A stretch of 60,032 nt of DNA, taken from NCBI RefSeq assembly GCF_000732615.1, contig NZ_JPGL01000064.1, forward strand, positions 1-60,032, in the 5' to 3' direction. Every line of letters begins with the position of its first letter. The stretch's first letter is position 1. Below, one piece after another: positions 25,670-33,955 of the stretch. The notes beneath the pieces were generated by a model. That model saw nothing but the letters and a program-made list of their open reading frames with translations. It ran no database searches and was not told the origin of the DNA. Position numbers and translations under genes: made by a program. This DNA comes from Burkholderia paludis (lineage in GTDB: Bacteria; Pseudomonadota; Gammaproteobacteria; Burkholderiales; Burkholderiaceae).

Positions 25670-26842
25670 ATGATCGACGGACAGATTCTGCTCGGGCACT
25701 CGATTCGCTGGGGCATGGTCGGCGGCGGGCTCGGCAGCCAGATCGGCTACAGTCACCGGTCGGCCGCGTTGCGCGACGGCAGTTTTCAGCTGCTTGCCGG
25801 CGCTTTCGACATCGATCCCGAGCGCGGCCGCGCGTTCGGCGTGAAGCTCGGCGTCGCGCCCGAGCGCTGCTATGCCGACTATGCGGCGATGTTCGACGCC
25901 GAGGCGCGCCGCCCGGACGGCATTCGCGCGGTAACGATCGCGACGCCGAACAATACGCACTTCGAGATCTGCCGCGCCGCGCTGAATGCCGGGCTGCACG
26001 TGGTCTGCGAGAAGCCGCTGTGCTTCACGATCGAGGAAGCCGAGGCGCTGCAGCGCCTGTCGGTCGAGAAGAACCGGATCGTCGGCGTTGCATACGGCTA
26101 TTCGGGGCACCAGATGATCGAACAGGCGCGCGAGATGATCGCGCGCGGCGATCTCGGCGAGATCCGGATCGTGCAGATGCAGTTCGCGCACGGCTTTCAC
26201 AGCGAGGGGGTCGAGGCCGCGAGCGCGGCCGCGCGCTGGCGCGTCGATCCGAAGTTCGCCGGCCCGAGCTACGTGCTCGGCGACATCGGCACGCATCCGC
26301 TGTACATCTCCGAGGTGATGGCGCCCGCGCTGAAGATCCGGCGGCTGATGTGCTCGCGGCAGAGCTTCGTGAAGAGCCGCGCGCCGCTCGAGGACAACGC
26401 GTTCACGATCATGGAATACGACACGGGCGCGATCGGCTACGTGTGGTCGAGCGCGGTGAACGCCGGCTCGATGCACGGCCAGAAGGTGCGCGTGATCGGC
26501 TCGAAGGCGAGCGTCGAGTGGTGGGACGAGCATCCGAACCAGTTGCGCCATGAAGTGCAGGGGCAGCCCGCGCAGGTGCTCGACCGCGGGATGGGTTATC
26601 TGCATCCGAATGCGCTGCATGAGGACCGGATCGGCGCCGGACATCCGGAGGGGCTGTTCGAGGCCTGGTCGAATCTCTACCGGCGCTTCGGGCTCGCGAT
26701 GGATGCGACCGATCGCGGCGACGTCGCGGCACTGAAGGGCATTCGCTTTCCGGACGTCCACGCGGGCGTGGAGGGCGTGCGCTGGGTCGAGCACTGCGTG
26801 CGCTCCGCCGATGCGGGCGGCGTGTGGGTCGACTATCGCTGA
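25670..26842 (+). CDS. Gfo/Idh/MocA family oxidoreductase
   Basis: 390 residues. Rossmann motif WGMVGGGLGSQIGYSHR near 14-30, ATPNNTHFEIC, then VVCEKPLCFTIEEAEAL with the conserved EKP, and GPSYVLGDIGTHPLYISE holding the likely catalytic Asp and His. It is longer than IolG and distinct from it. Relatives in inositol clusters oxidise scyllo-inositol or other inositol isomers, or rhizopine, but substrate here is inference. AAGGA lies upstream; it is the last enzyme gene before the regulator. Confidence 0.86.
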   Translation: MIDGQILLGHSIRWGMVGGGLGSQIGYSHRSAALRDGSFQLLAGAFDIDPERGRAFGVKLGVAPERCYADYAAMFDAEARRPDGIRAVTIATPNNTHFEICRAALNAGLHVVCEKPLCFTIEEAEALQRLSVEKNRIVGVAYGYSGHQMIEQAREMIARGDLGEIRIVQMQFAHGFHSEGVEAASAAARWRVDPKFAGPSYVLGDIGTHPLYISEVMAPALKIRRLMCSRQSFVKSRAPLEDNAFTIMEYDTGAIGYVWSSAVNAGSMHGQKVRVIGSKASVEWWDEHPNQLRHEVQGQPAQVLDRGMGYLHPNALHEDRIGAGHPEGLFEAWSNLYRRFGLAMDATDRGDVAALKGIRFPDVHAGVEGVRWVEHCVRSADAGGVWVDYR

Positions 26843-27117
26843 ACGCCCGGCCGGGGCGGGCCGCACGGCGTTGCGCGCCGGCAGCCGGCCTCGGTAGACG
26901 CCCTAATCTTTACGACGCCGCGCGAGCGTTGGACAATCGGTCCAGGCTTGCCGTGGAGCGTGTGCAAGTGATGATCGAGCGCGTGGGAGCGAGCGCGCGG
27001 CGCGGGCCGTGCCGCAAACGTGTTTAAATTCGCCCTTCATGCATGTATCCAGTCGAGTCCCGGGCCGCGCGCTTGAGCATCGCGCGGCCGTCGGGGCCGT
27101 CAACTTCGCGCTATCCG

Positions 27118-28002
27118 ATGAGTTCATCCGAGAAACCACCCGCCACCGTCGAGCAGTTCCTGCAGCACCTGACGCGGGAATACGACGGCCTCAGCAATCG
27201 CCTGAAGGTCATTGCGCGCCACGTGGAAACGCATCGGGACCAGCTTGGCCTGGAGGGCATCCAGTCGCTCGCGGAAGCGTGCGGCGTCCAGCCGTCGGCA
27301 GTCGTGCGCTTCGCGAAGCACTTCGGCTTCTCCGGCTTCTCCGAAATGCAGCGGTTGTTCCGCGAGGGGCTCGCACAGCAGATCGCGCCGGGGCGTGCAT
27401 ACAACCTGCGGTTGCGCGACGTGATCGAATCGGGCGAGTCGAGCCTGCAGCCCGAGCAGATCGCCGACGAATTCATCAAGGGCAGCATCGCCGGGATGCA
27501 GCAGCTGCGGCAGACGCTCGACCCGCAGGCGCTCGCGCAGGCCGTCGACCTGCTCGCCGACACGCAGGCGATCTGGATCGCCGGCTCGCGGCGCGCGTTT
27601 CCGATCGCCGTGTACCTCGACTATGCGCTGCAGCACACCGACAAGCGCATCGGGCTGTTCAGCGCGCTCGGCAGCATGCACCTCGGACAGATCCGCTCGG
27701 TGCGCGAGGGCGACGTGATGATCGTCATCTCGTTCATGCCGTATGCGGAGGAAACCGTGCAGGTCGCGCAGCAGGCCGTGCAGCGCGGCGCGCGGCTGAT
27801 CGCGATCACCGACAGCCGGATGAGCCCGCTCGCGCGGGAGGCCGAAGTGACGCTGATGGTGCAGGACAGCGCGACGTTCGGGTTCCGCGCGCTGACCGCC
27901 ACGATGGGGCTCGCGCAGAGCCTGTTCGTCGCGCTCGCGTACCGGCTCGAACTGTCGTATCTGCCGACCGCCGACGGCGCGCACGGCACGAAGGCCGGCT
28001 GA
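27118..28002 (+). CDS. RpiR-family transcriptional regulator, probable inositol repressor (IolR-like)
   Basis: 294 residues. An N-terminal RpiR helix-turn-helix (EGIQSLAEACGVQPSAVVRF near 44-63, then AKHFGFSGFSEMQRLFREGL) is joined to a SIS sugar-isomerase domain (IWIAGSRRAFPIAVYLDYAL, DVMIVISFMPYAEETVQVA, ARLIAITDSRMSPLAREA). RpiR regulators of inositol genes bind a pathway intermediate in the SIS domain. Its place at the end of the transport/iolG operon and the GGAA-N6-TTCC site at 18798 support control of the cluster. The frame is open from 27043; the ATG at 27118 starts at the conserved part. A 275-base gap upstream may hold its own promoter. Confidence 0.88.
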   Translation: MSSSEKPPATVEQFLQHLTREYDGLSNRLKVIARHVETHRDQLGLEGIQSLAEACGVQPSAVVRFAKHFGFSGFSEMQRLFREGLAQQIAPGRAYNLRLRDVIESGESSLQPEQIADEFIKGSIAGMQQLRQTLDPQALAQAVDLLADTQAIWIAGSRRAFPIAVYLDYALQHTDKRIGLFSALGSMHLGQIRSVREGDVMIVISFMPYAEETVQVAQQAVQRGARLIAITDSRMSPLAREAEVTLMVQDSATFGFRALTATMGLAQSLFVALAYRLELSYLPTADGAHGTKAG

Positions 28003-28012
28003 CGCGCATCCC

Positions 28013-28057
28013 GCCGGCGCGGCGTCCGCCCGGTCGATCGGCGGGCGGCGCGCCGGC
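28013..28057. terminator. Bidirectional terminator between the RpiR regulator and mmsA
   Basis: A long stem pairs 28013-28021 and 28026-28032 with 28042-28057 (16 bp, one 4-base bulge). It lies between convergent stops at 28002 and 28064. Confidence 0.75.
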
Positions 28058-28063
28058 AAGCGG

Positions 28064-29584
28064 TTACTTCGCGGTCGGCATCGCGAATTCGGCGCCCTTG
28101 CCGATGCTCGACGCCCAGCGCTGCATCACCGACTTCTGGCGCGTGTAGAAACGCACGCCTTCCTCGCCGTACGCGTGCATGTCGCCGAACAGGCTCTTCT
28201 TCCAGCCGCCGAAACCGTGCCAGGCCATTGGCACCGGAATCGGCACGTTGATGCCGACCATCCCGACCTGGATGCGCCGCGCGAACTCGCGCGCGATGCC
28301 GCCGTCGCTCGTGAAGCACGACACGCCGTTGCCGAACTCGTGCGCGTTGATCAGGTCGACCGCTTCGCCGAAATCCTTCACGCGCACGCAGCCGAGCACG
28401 GGGCCGAAGATTTCTTCCCGGTAGATCCGCATGTCGGGCGTCACGTGATCGAACAGCGTGCCGCCGGTGAAGAAGCCTGCCTCGCGGCCGGGCACGCGCA
28501 GCCCGCGGCCGTCGACCACCAGTTGCGCGCCTTCGCTCACGCCTTGCGCGATGTAGCCTTCGATGCGCTTCAGCGCGTCGCCGGTGACGATCGGGCCCAT
28601 CTCGACTTCCGGCGACATCCCGTCGCCGATCACCAGCTTGCGCGCGCGCTCGGCCACCAGCGGCACGATCCGGTCCGCGACGTCGCCGACCAGCACCGCG
28701 ACGCTGATCGCCATGCAGCGCTCGCCCGCCGAGCCGTACGCGGCGCCGATCAGTGCGTCGACCGCCTGCTCGAGGTTCGCGTCGGGCATCACGACCAGGT
28801 GGTTCTTCGCGCCGCCGAGCGCCTGCACGCGCTTGCCGGATTGCACCGCGCGCTGCTGGACATAGGCCGCGATCGGCGTCGAGCCGACGAAGCTGACGGC
28901 CTGCACGTCCGGATGGTCGAGCAGCGCGTCGACCGCGCCCTTGTCGCCCTGCACGACGTTGAACACGCCGGCCGGCAGCCCCGCCTGCGTGAGCAGGTCG
29001 GCGATGAACAGCGCGGCCGACGGATCGCGCTCGCTCGGCTTCAGCACGAACGTGTTGCCCGTCGCGATCGCGACCGGGAACATCCAGCACGGCACCATGC
29101 ACGGGAAGTTGAACGGCGTGATGCCCGCGACGACGCCGAGCGGCTGACGCATCGTCCAGTTGTCGATGCCGGTGCTGACCTGGTCGGTGAAGTCGCCTTT
29201 CAGGAGCTGCGGCACGCCGCAGGCGAATTCGATGATGTCGATCCCGCGCGCGACTTCGCCCTGCGCGTCGGAGAACACCTTGCCGTGCTCGGCCGTGATG
29301 ATGGCCGCGAGCGTGTCGCGGTGTTCGTTCATCAACTGCAGGAAGCGGTGCAGCACGCGCGCGCGGCGGATCGGCGGCGTCTCGGCCCAGGCCGGGAACG
29401 CGGCGTGGGCCGATGCGACGGCCCGCTGCACTTCGCTGTCGTCGGCCAGTGCGACGCGCCGCACCGCGCGGCCGAGCGCGGGATTGAGGACGTCCTGGAA
29501 GCGGCCGCTGCGGCCGGCGACGGGCGCGCCGTCGACGTAGTGGCCGACGTCGGCGTCGGAGGTGTACGCGGGAACCGGATTCAT
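28064..29584 (-). CDS. mmsA: Methylmalonate-semialdehyde dehydrogenase, CoA-acylating
   Basis: 506-residue aldehyde dehydrogenase. ITPFNFPCMVPCWMFPVAIA (about 155-174) marks the MmsA/IolA subfamily; SFVGSTPIAAYV precedes the catalytic Cys290 in GSAGERCMAIS, and the C-terminus has PIPVPMAWHGFGGWK. It converts malonate semialdehyde from the inositol pathway to acetyl-CoA and CO2 (methylmalonate semialdehyde to propionyl-CoA in valine breakdown). It completes the inositol pathway here but is transcribed separately, divergent from a LysR gene, so it may answer to both pathways. Confidence 0.94.
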   Translation of the reverse strand: MNPVPAYTSDADVGHYVDGAPVAGRSGRFQDVLNPALGRAVRRVALADDSEVQRAVASAHAAFPAWAETPPIRRARVLHRFLQLMNEHRDTLAAIITAEHGKVFSDAQGEVARGIDIIEFACGVPQLLKGDFTDQVSTGIDNWTMRQPLGVVAGITPFNFPCMVPCWMFPVAIATGNTFVLKPSERDPSAALFIADLLTQAGLPAGVFNVVQGDKGAVDALLDHPDVQAVSFVGSTPIAAYVQQRAVQSGKRVQALGGAKNHLVVMPDANLEQAVDALIGAAYGSAGERCMAISVAVLVGDVADRIVPLVAERARKLVIGDGMSPEVEMGPIVTGDALKRIEGYIAQGVSEGAQLVVDGRGLRVPGREAGFFTGGTLFDHVTPDMRIYREEIFGPVLGCVRVKDFGEAVDLINAHEFGNGVSCFTSDGGIAREFARRIQVGMVGINVPIPVPMAWHGFGGWKKSLFGDMHAYGEEGVRFYTRQKSVMQRWASSIGKGAEFAMPTAK

Positions 29585-29673
29585 CGTGTCTCCTGGGGGG
29601 CGGGTGAGGGTGAATGCGGCCTAGTCTAGGCAAACCGGCGGGGCGGGAGAAGGCCGCGCGGCTTGATTCACTG

Positions 29674-29687
29674 TTCAGAATTCTGAA
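29674..29687. promoter_or_regulatory. 14-bp perfect palindrome between mmsA and the LysR gene
   Basis: TTCAGAATTCTGAA lies 10 bases before the LysR start, in the divergent interval with mmsA. It is an AT-rich dyad in a GC-rich background, and fits LysR-type binding (T-N11-A). Likely an autoregulatory operator; also 90 bases upstream of mmsA. Confidence 0.55.
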
Positions 29688-29697
29688 TAATTGATGG

Positions 29698-30633
29698 ATG
29701 AATCAGCAAAATGTCCAGGCGCTCTGGCCGCATATCCATTCGCTGACGGTGCTGGCGGCCGCCGGCAGTTTCACGGCCGCCGCGCAGCGGCTCGGCATCA
29801 GCAAGGCCGCGATGAGCCAGCGTATCGCCGATCTCGAGAAGGCGGCCGGCGTGCCGCTCGTGCGCCGCACGACGCGCAGCGTGCGGCTCACCGATGCGGG
29901 CCAGACGCTCGTCGACAGCACGCGCGACGCGTTCGAGTCGATCGGGCAGCACTTCGCGCGCGTGAAGGACCTGGCCGGCGAGCCGCGCGGGCTGCTGCGC
30001 ATGACGGTGCCGGTCGCGCTCGGGCGCCAGCAGGTCGTGCCGCACCTGCCGGCGTTCCTGCGCCAGCATCCGGGCGTGCATATCGAGCTCGACCTGTCGG
30101 ACCGGCTGCATTCGCTGACCCAGGAGGGCTTCGACCTCGCGATCCGCCATACGACCACCGCGCCGCAGACCCACGTCGCGTGGAAGCTGTGCGATACGCG
30201 CTCGCTGCTCGTCGCGAGCCGCGAGTATCTCGACGCGCGCGGGGCGCCGCGGCACCCGGAAGAACTCGTCGATCACAGCTGCCTGTGCTACCTGCGCGAC
30301 AACGAGCCGGCCGCGTGGAGCTTCGAGCCGGACGGCCGGCGGCGCCAGCGCGTGAGCGTGCCGGTACGCGGCAGTTTCGCGGCGAACAACAGCGAGGCCA
30401 TGCGCGAGGCCGCGCTGGGCGGGCTCGGCATCGCGCTGCTGCCGGATTTCAGCGCGCGGCGCGATCTCGAGGCCGGCCGGCTGGTCGCGCTGCTCGACGG
30501 CTGGCGGCCATCGGGGGCGTTCGGCGACCATATTTTCGCGATTCGTCCGTACAGCCCGGTCGTGCCGAGCGCGGTGCGCGCGCTCGTGCGACACCTGCGC
30601 GAACGGCTCGCGGGCGGCTTCTCCGGCGCGTGA
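29698..30633 (+). CDS. LysR-family transcriptional regulator
   Basis: 311 residues. N-terminal winged HTH (LTVLAAAGSFTAAAQRLGIS, KAAMSQRIADLEKAAGVPLV near 16-55) and a type-2 periplasmic-binding effector domain (GFDLAIRHTTTAPQTHVAWK, AALGGLGIALLPDFSARRDL). It belongs to the broad CrgA/AaeR-like group. Divergent orientation makes mmsA a possible target, but no effector is known. ATG 29698 overlaps the end of a short palindromic operator region with no strong Shine-Dalgarno sequence, so it may be weakly translated. Confidence 0.9.
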   Translation: MNQQNVQALWPHIHSLTVLAAAGSFTAAAQRLGISKAAMSQRIADLEKAAGVPLVRRTTRSVRLTDAGQTLVDSTRDAFESIGQHFARVKDLAGEPRGLLRMTVPVALGRQQVVPHLPAFLRQHPGVHIELDLSDRLHSLTQEGFDLAIRHTTTAPQTHVAWKLCDTRSLLVASREYLDARGAPRHPEELVDHSCLCYLRDNEPAAWSFEPDGRRRQRVSVPVRGSFAANNSEAMREAALGGLGIALLPDFSARRDLEAGRLVALLDGWRPSGAFGDHIFAIRPYSPVVPSAVRALVRHLRERLAGGFSGA

Positions 30634-30692
30634 CGCCGGTGCCGGCGGCCGCCGGGCCGGGCGCGGCCCCGGCAGGCCCGGCGTCGCTGCGG

Positions 30693-30698
30693 TAAAAT
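30693..30698 (+). promoter_or_regulatory. Candidate -10 box (TAAAAT) for the TusA-like gene
   Basis: TAAAAT stands in an otherwise GC-rich interval 53 bases before the ATG. No convincing -35 was found. Confidence 0.35.
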
Positions 30699-30750
30699 CG
30701 CGGCTTCCTCCCGCGCCTTGTGTGGCGCGTCATTCGAAGGTCGACAGCCG

Positions 30751-30978
30751 ATGCAGATTCACAAGGAAGTAGACGCGCGCGGGCTCAATTGCCCGTTGCC
30801 GATCCTGCGTGCCAAGAAAGCGCTCGCCGATATGGAAAGCGGGCAGATCCTCAAGGTGCTCGCGACCGATCCGGGCTCGCAGCGCGATTTCGCCGCGTTC
30901 GCCAAACAGACGGGCAACGAAATCGTCGAATCGACGATGCAGGACAAGACCTTCGTGTTCCTGATGCGCCGTCGCTGA
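30751..30978 (+). CDS. tusA: TusA-family sulfur-carrier protein
   Basis: 75 residues, the usual TusA size. The family CPxP motif is CPLP at 14-17 with Cys14 as the persulfide site, followed by the helix ILRAKKALADMESG and ending VFLMRRR. TusA-like proteins accept and pass on sulfur for tRNA thiolation and related tasks. It stands alone; whether it is the tRNA 2-thiouridine TusA or a paralogue cannot be told from sequence. Confidence 0.88.
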   Translation: MQIHKEVDARGLNCPLPILRAKKALADMESGQILKVLATDPGSQRDFAAFAKQTGNEIVESTMQDKTFVFLMRRR

Positions 30979-31003
30979 ACGCGCGCATCGCGGTCCCGGC
31001 GCC

Positions 31004-31024
31004 GGCTGGCCCGTCGGGCCGGCC
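31004..31024 (+). terminator. Hairpin after the TusA-like gene
   Basis: A 9-bp stem with one wobble and a GTC loop begins 26 bases after the stop. No T-tract is directly attached. Confidence 0.45.
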
Positions 31025-31197
31025 AACCTCGGGCAGGCCAACCTTATCTGACAATTCTTAAACCTCGCTTCACGATCGGCTGCGTATACTGACCCGGCCG
31101 GTCGTCCGCTCTTCCAGCGGGCGTGCCGGCTACGGTACGTCGTACGGCGGGCACGGGGGCCATGCCTGACGTTACCGTCGTACAACGGGGAGAGGAC

Positions 31198-31620
31198 ATG
31201 TCCTTCAGACCAGGGACCTATCGAAGTCCGTCCGGAGCGGAACGCAGCGTATCGGGACTGAGCCGTATCGAGCTCGACCCGCAGCAGGATCGCCACGCGC
31301 GTGCCGCGCTGGAGGCCTATGCGGATTCGGCCGCGTCCGAGATGCCGTGGCTGGCGGAGTGGCTCGACGAACGGCTGCGCGACGCCGCGCAGGACGACGG
31401 CGCGGGCCTGACCTACTGCGGCGCCACGATCGAACGCGTGTTCGATCTGGCGCAGGCGTGGGCGGCGGGCCAGCCCGACTACGCGGCTGGCGCGTGGGAG
31501 CGCGTGCGCGGCCAGCTGCAGCGGATGCTTGCGCAGCCCGCGCTGTCGGAACTGCCGTCGCGAGCCGTGCTGGCCGACGACGTCGCCGAGCCGGTGGCCG
31601 GCGTCGCGGATGCCGGCTAG
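31198..31620 (+). CDS. Hypothetical protein
   Basis: 140 residues, family not recognised. The start is the ATG at 31198 because GGGGAGAGG lies at a good distance before it; the frame is open from 31123. The sequence is acidic and mostly helical in appearance (EAYADSAASEMPWLAEWLDE, QPDYAAGAWERVRGQLQRML) with no signal peptide or membrane segment. A TATACT box at 31085-31090 may be its -10. It precedes the RR/FecR/CHASE2 module by 265 bases on the same strand; a functional link is unproven. Confidence 0.6.
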   Translation: MSFRPGTYRSPSGAERSVSGLSRIELDPQQDRHARAALEAYADSAASEMPWLAEWLDERLRDAAQDDGAGLTYCGATIERVFDLAQAWAAGQPDYAAGAWERVRGQLQRMLAQPALSELPSRAVLADDVAEPVAGVADAG

Positions 31621-31885
31621 ACGTCCGATTGCGCGACCGAAGGGATTATTCGAAGAAAAGGCGATAGTCCGCGCAATTTCTTGGCGAATTTCATACTACT
31701 ATGGTGAAATCGCCGGTTCGTCCGTGCCCCGTTTTTGAGATATTGCTGGGGTCGCCGGTTTGCGCAGGTGGCGCGAGCGGCGAACGACGGCTCGCCGGCC
31801 GATATCCGGAAGCCGCGCGCGTATTGCGCGCGAGGGTCGGGCGGAGAGCTGAACTGGACGAATCGATTTCGATTTGCGGGGTGCT
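31621..31885. other. Intergenic region before the response-regulator gene
   Basis: No gene is supported in these 265 bases. An imperfect dyad is visible: GCGAATTTCA at 31684-31693 and TGAAATCGC at 31705-31713, around a TACTAT at 31697-31702. It could be the promoter/operator of the downstream signalling operon. Confidence 0.4.
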
Positions 31886-32590
31886 ATGAGAATTGCTGTA
31901 CTGGATGACGATCCGGCCCAGACGGATTTCGTCAGTCAAACGCTGACGGCCGTTGGCCATACGTGCTACGCGTTCAAGGAAGGCAAGGCCCTGAAGAAAC
32001 GTCTGCAGCGCGAGACGTTCGATCTGCTGGTGCTCGACTGGAACGTGCCCGACATGTCCGGCGAGGAAGTGCTCAAGTGGGTGCGTGCCAACCAGACCGA
32101 GCACAGCCTGCCGATCATCTTCATGACGAGCCGCGACGACGAGGCGGGGATCACGCAGATCCTCAACGCCGGCGCCGACGACTACGTGGTCAAGCCCGTC
32201 TCGGGCCCGATCCTGCGTGCGCGCATCGGTTCGCTGCTGCGCCGCGCGTATCCGGTCAACGCCGAGGCGACCGTCCGCGAATTCGATCAATTCCGTTTCG
32301 ACGTGAACCTGAAGCAGGCGTACGTCGGCGACAAGGCCGTGAGCCTGACGCAGAAGGAATTCGAGCTCGCGCTGCTGCTGTTCCAGCATCTCGACCGGCC
32401 GCTGTCGCGTGCGCACATTCTCGATCTCGTGTGGAAGCAGGCGACCGACATCCCGTCGCGCACGATGGATACGCACATCTCGATGCTGCGCACCAAGCTC
32501 GGCTTGCGGCCCGAGAACGGCTATCGTCTCGCGCCGATCTACGGCTACGGCTATCGGCTCGAGCGGGTCGGTCAGGGAGAACCGGAGTGA
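31886..32590 (+). CDS. OmpR/PhoB-family response regulator
   Basis: 234 residues. Receiver domain with acidic pocket DDD at 7-9, phospho-acceptor Asp51 in VLDWNVPD, Thr81 and Lys103 in VVKPVSGP; then a winged-helix DNA-binding domain with SLTQKEFELALLLFQHLDRP, SRTMDTHISMLRTKL and YGYGYRLERV. The start is ATG 31886 rather than GTG/ATG further up because MRIAVLDDD is the family opening. Its stop overlaps the next GTG start. The kinase two genes downstream is the obvious partner. Confidence 0.93.
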   Translation: MRIAVLDDDPAQTDFVSQTLTAVGHTCYAFKEGKALKKRLQRETFDLLVLDWNVPDMSGEEVLKWVRANQTEHSLPIIFMTSRDDEAGITQILNAGADDYVVKPVSGPILRARIGSLLRRAYPVNAEATVREFDQFRFDVNLKQAYVGDKAVSLTQKEFELALLLFQHLDRPLSRAHILDLVWKQATDIPSRTMDTHISMLRTKLGLRPENGYRLAPIYGYGYRLERVGQGEPE

Positions 32591-33945
32591 CCACGGGAAT
32601 CACGCAGCGCATGGCGACCCTGCGCACGGCGGCGTTGCACGCGGCCTGCGCGGTCGCGTTCGGGTTCGCCGCGCAACAGGCGGGCGCGCAACCGCCGGCC
32701 GCGGGCAAGACGGTCGTCTACGTCGCGCAGGCGGGCGACACGCTGTACGACGTCGCCGCGCGCTACCTGCAGGGAGCGGGCGACTGGCAACTGCTCCAGC
32801 AGATCAATCACGTGGCCACGCCGCAACGCCTGCAGCCCGGCACCGCGCTGAAGCTGCCGGTCGCGCGCCTGCGCAAGGAAAAGCTGACCGCGCGCGTCAT
32901 CGCGGTGCAGGGCACGGCCGAACGCGCGTCCGGCGACGCATTCGCGCCGCTCGCGAACGACGCGACGCTCGCCGAGGGCGATCGCGTGCGCACCGGTCCG
33001 AACGGCTTCGTGACGCTCGAGCTCGCCGACGGCACGCACATGAGCCTGCCGCCCGACAGCCAGCTCGACCTGAAGGCGCTGCGCCGCACCGTGCTGACCG
33101 GCACGCTCGATCGCGAGTTCGAACTCACGCGCGGCTCGGTCGACAGCGAAGTCACCCATCTGAAGAAACGCGACGACCGCTTCCAGATTCGCTCGCCGTC
33201 GGTCGTGGCCGGCGTGCGCGGCACGCACTTTCGCGTGAACTACGACGCGGCCGGCAACGCGTCGACGCGCGTCGAAGTGCTCGACGGCACGGTCGGCGTC
33301 GCGGGCGACCAGCAGCCGGCCAACCCGACGCTCGTGCATGCGAACTTCGGCAGCGTCGCGACATCGTCCGGCGCGGTCGGCGCCCCGGTCGAACTGTTGC
33401 CCGCGCCGGCGCTTGCGCAACCCGACAAGGTGCAGGACGAGCCCGACGTCTCGTTCGACGTCGCGCCGCTCGCGCAGGCGCACGCGTATCGCGTGCAGCT
33501 CGCGCACGACGCGGGGCTGCTCGACCTGTTCCGCGAAACGCGCACCGATTCGCCGCACGCGGTGTTCCGCAACGTGCCGAACGGAAACTACTTCGTGCGG
33601 GTCGCCGCGATCGACGCCAATGGCCTCGAGGGCCTGCCGCGCACGTATGCCTTCGAACGCCGCATCATGGGGCTTGACGCGAGCGCGTCGCCGGGTGCGG
33701 GCGGCTACGAGTTCCGCTGGGCGCCGAACGGCGCGGGCAAGGGCGCGCGCTACCGGTTCGTGCTGTCGCACTCGAAGGACCTGAGCGCGCCGGTCGTCGA
33801 CCAGGTCGGCCTGCACGCGCGCCAGATCACCGTCGCGAACCTGCCGCCGGGCGAGTATTTCTGGGCCGTGACCGTCGAGGAGTTCGAGGGCGGCAAGTTC
33901 TACGAGAAGACCAGTCCGGTCAGCGCGTTCACGCTGTCGCGCTGA
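32587..33945 (+). CDS. Periplasmic LysM and FecR domain protein
   Basis: 452 residues. A signal peptide ends at about residue 34 (hydrophobic AALHAACAVAFGFAA, then QQAGAQ). A LysM peptidoglycan-binding module follows (VYVAQAGDTLYDVAARYLQG, near 43-90), then a FecR domain (EGDRVRTGPNGFVTLELADG, RSPSVVAGVRGTHFRVN) to about 240, then a beta-rich, FN3-like C-terminal half with FRNVPNGNYFVRVAAID and NLPPGEYFWAVTVEEF. The GTG start at 32587 overlaps the regulator stop and has GGGAGAA upstream; ATG 32611 is the alternative. Lying between regulator and kinase, it may feed envelope information to the CHASE2 sensor. Confidence 0.88.
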   Translation: MTTGITQRMATLRTAALHAACAVAFGFAAQQAGAQPPAAGKTVVYVAQAGDTLYDVAARYLQGAGDWQLLQQINHVATPQRLQPGTALKLPVARLRKEKLTARVIAVQGTAERASGDAFAPLANDATLAEGDRVRTGPNGFVTLELADGTHMSLPPDSQLDLKALRRTVLTGTLDREFELTRGSVDSEVTHLKKRDDRFQIRSPSVVAGVRGTHFRVNYDAAGNASTRVEVLDGTVGVAGDQQPANPTLVHANFGSVATSSGAVGAPVELLPAPALAQPDKVQDEPDVSFDVAPLAQAHAYRVQLAHDAGLLDLFRETRTDSPHAVFRNVPNGNYFVRVAAIDANGLEGLPRTYAFERRIMGLDASASPGAGGYEFRWAPNGAGKGARYRFVLSHSKDLSAPVVDQVGLHARQITVANLPPGEYFWAVTVEEFEGGKFYEKTSPVSAFTLSR

Positions 33946-33955
33946 TCCGCGGCGC

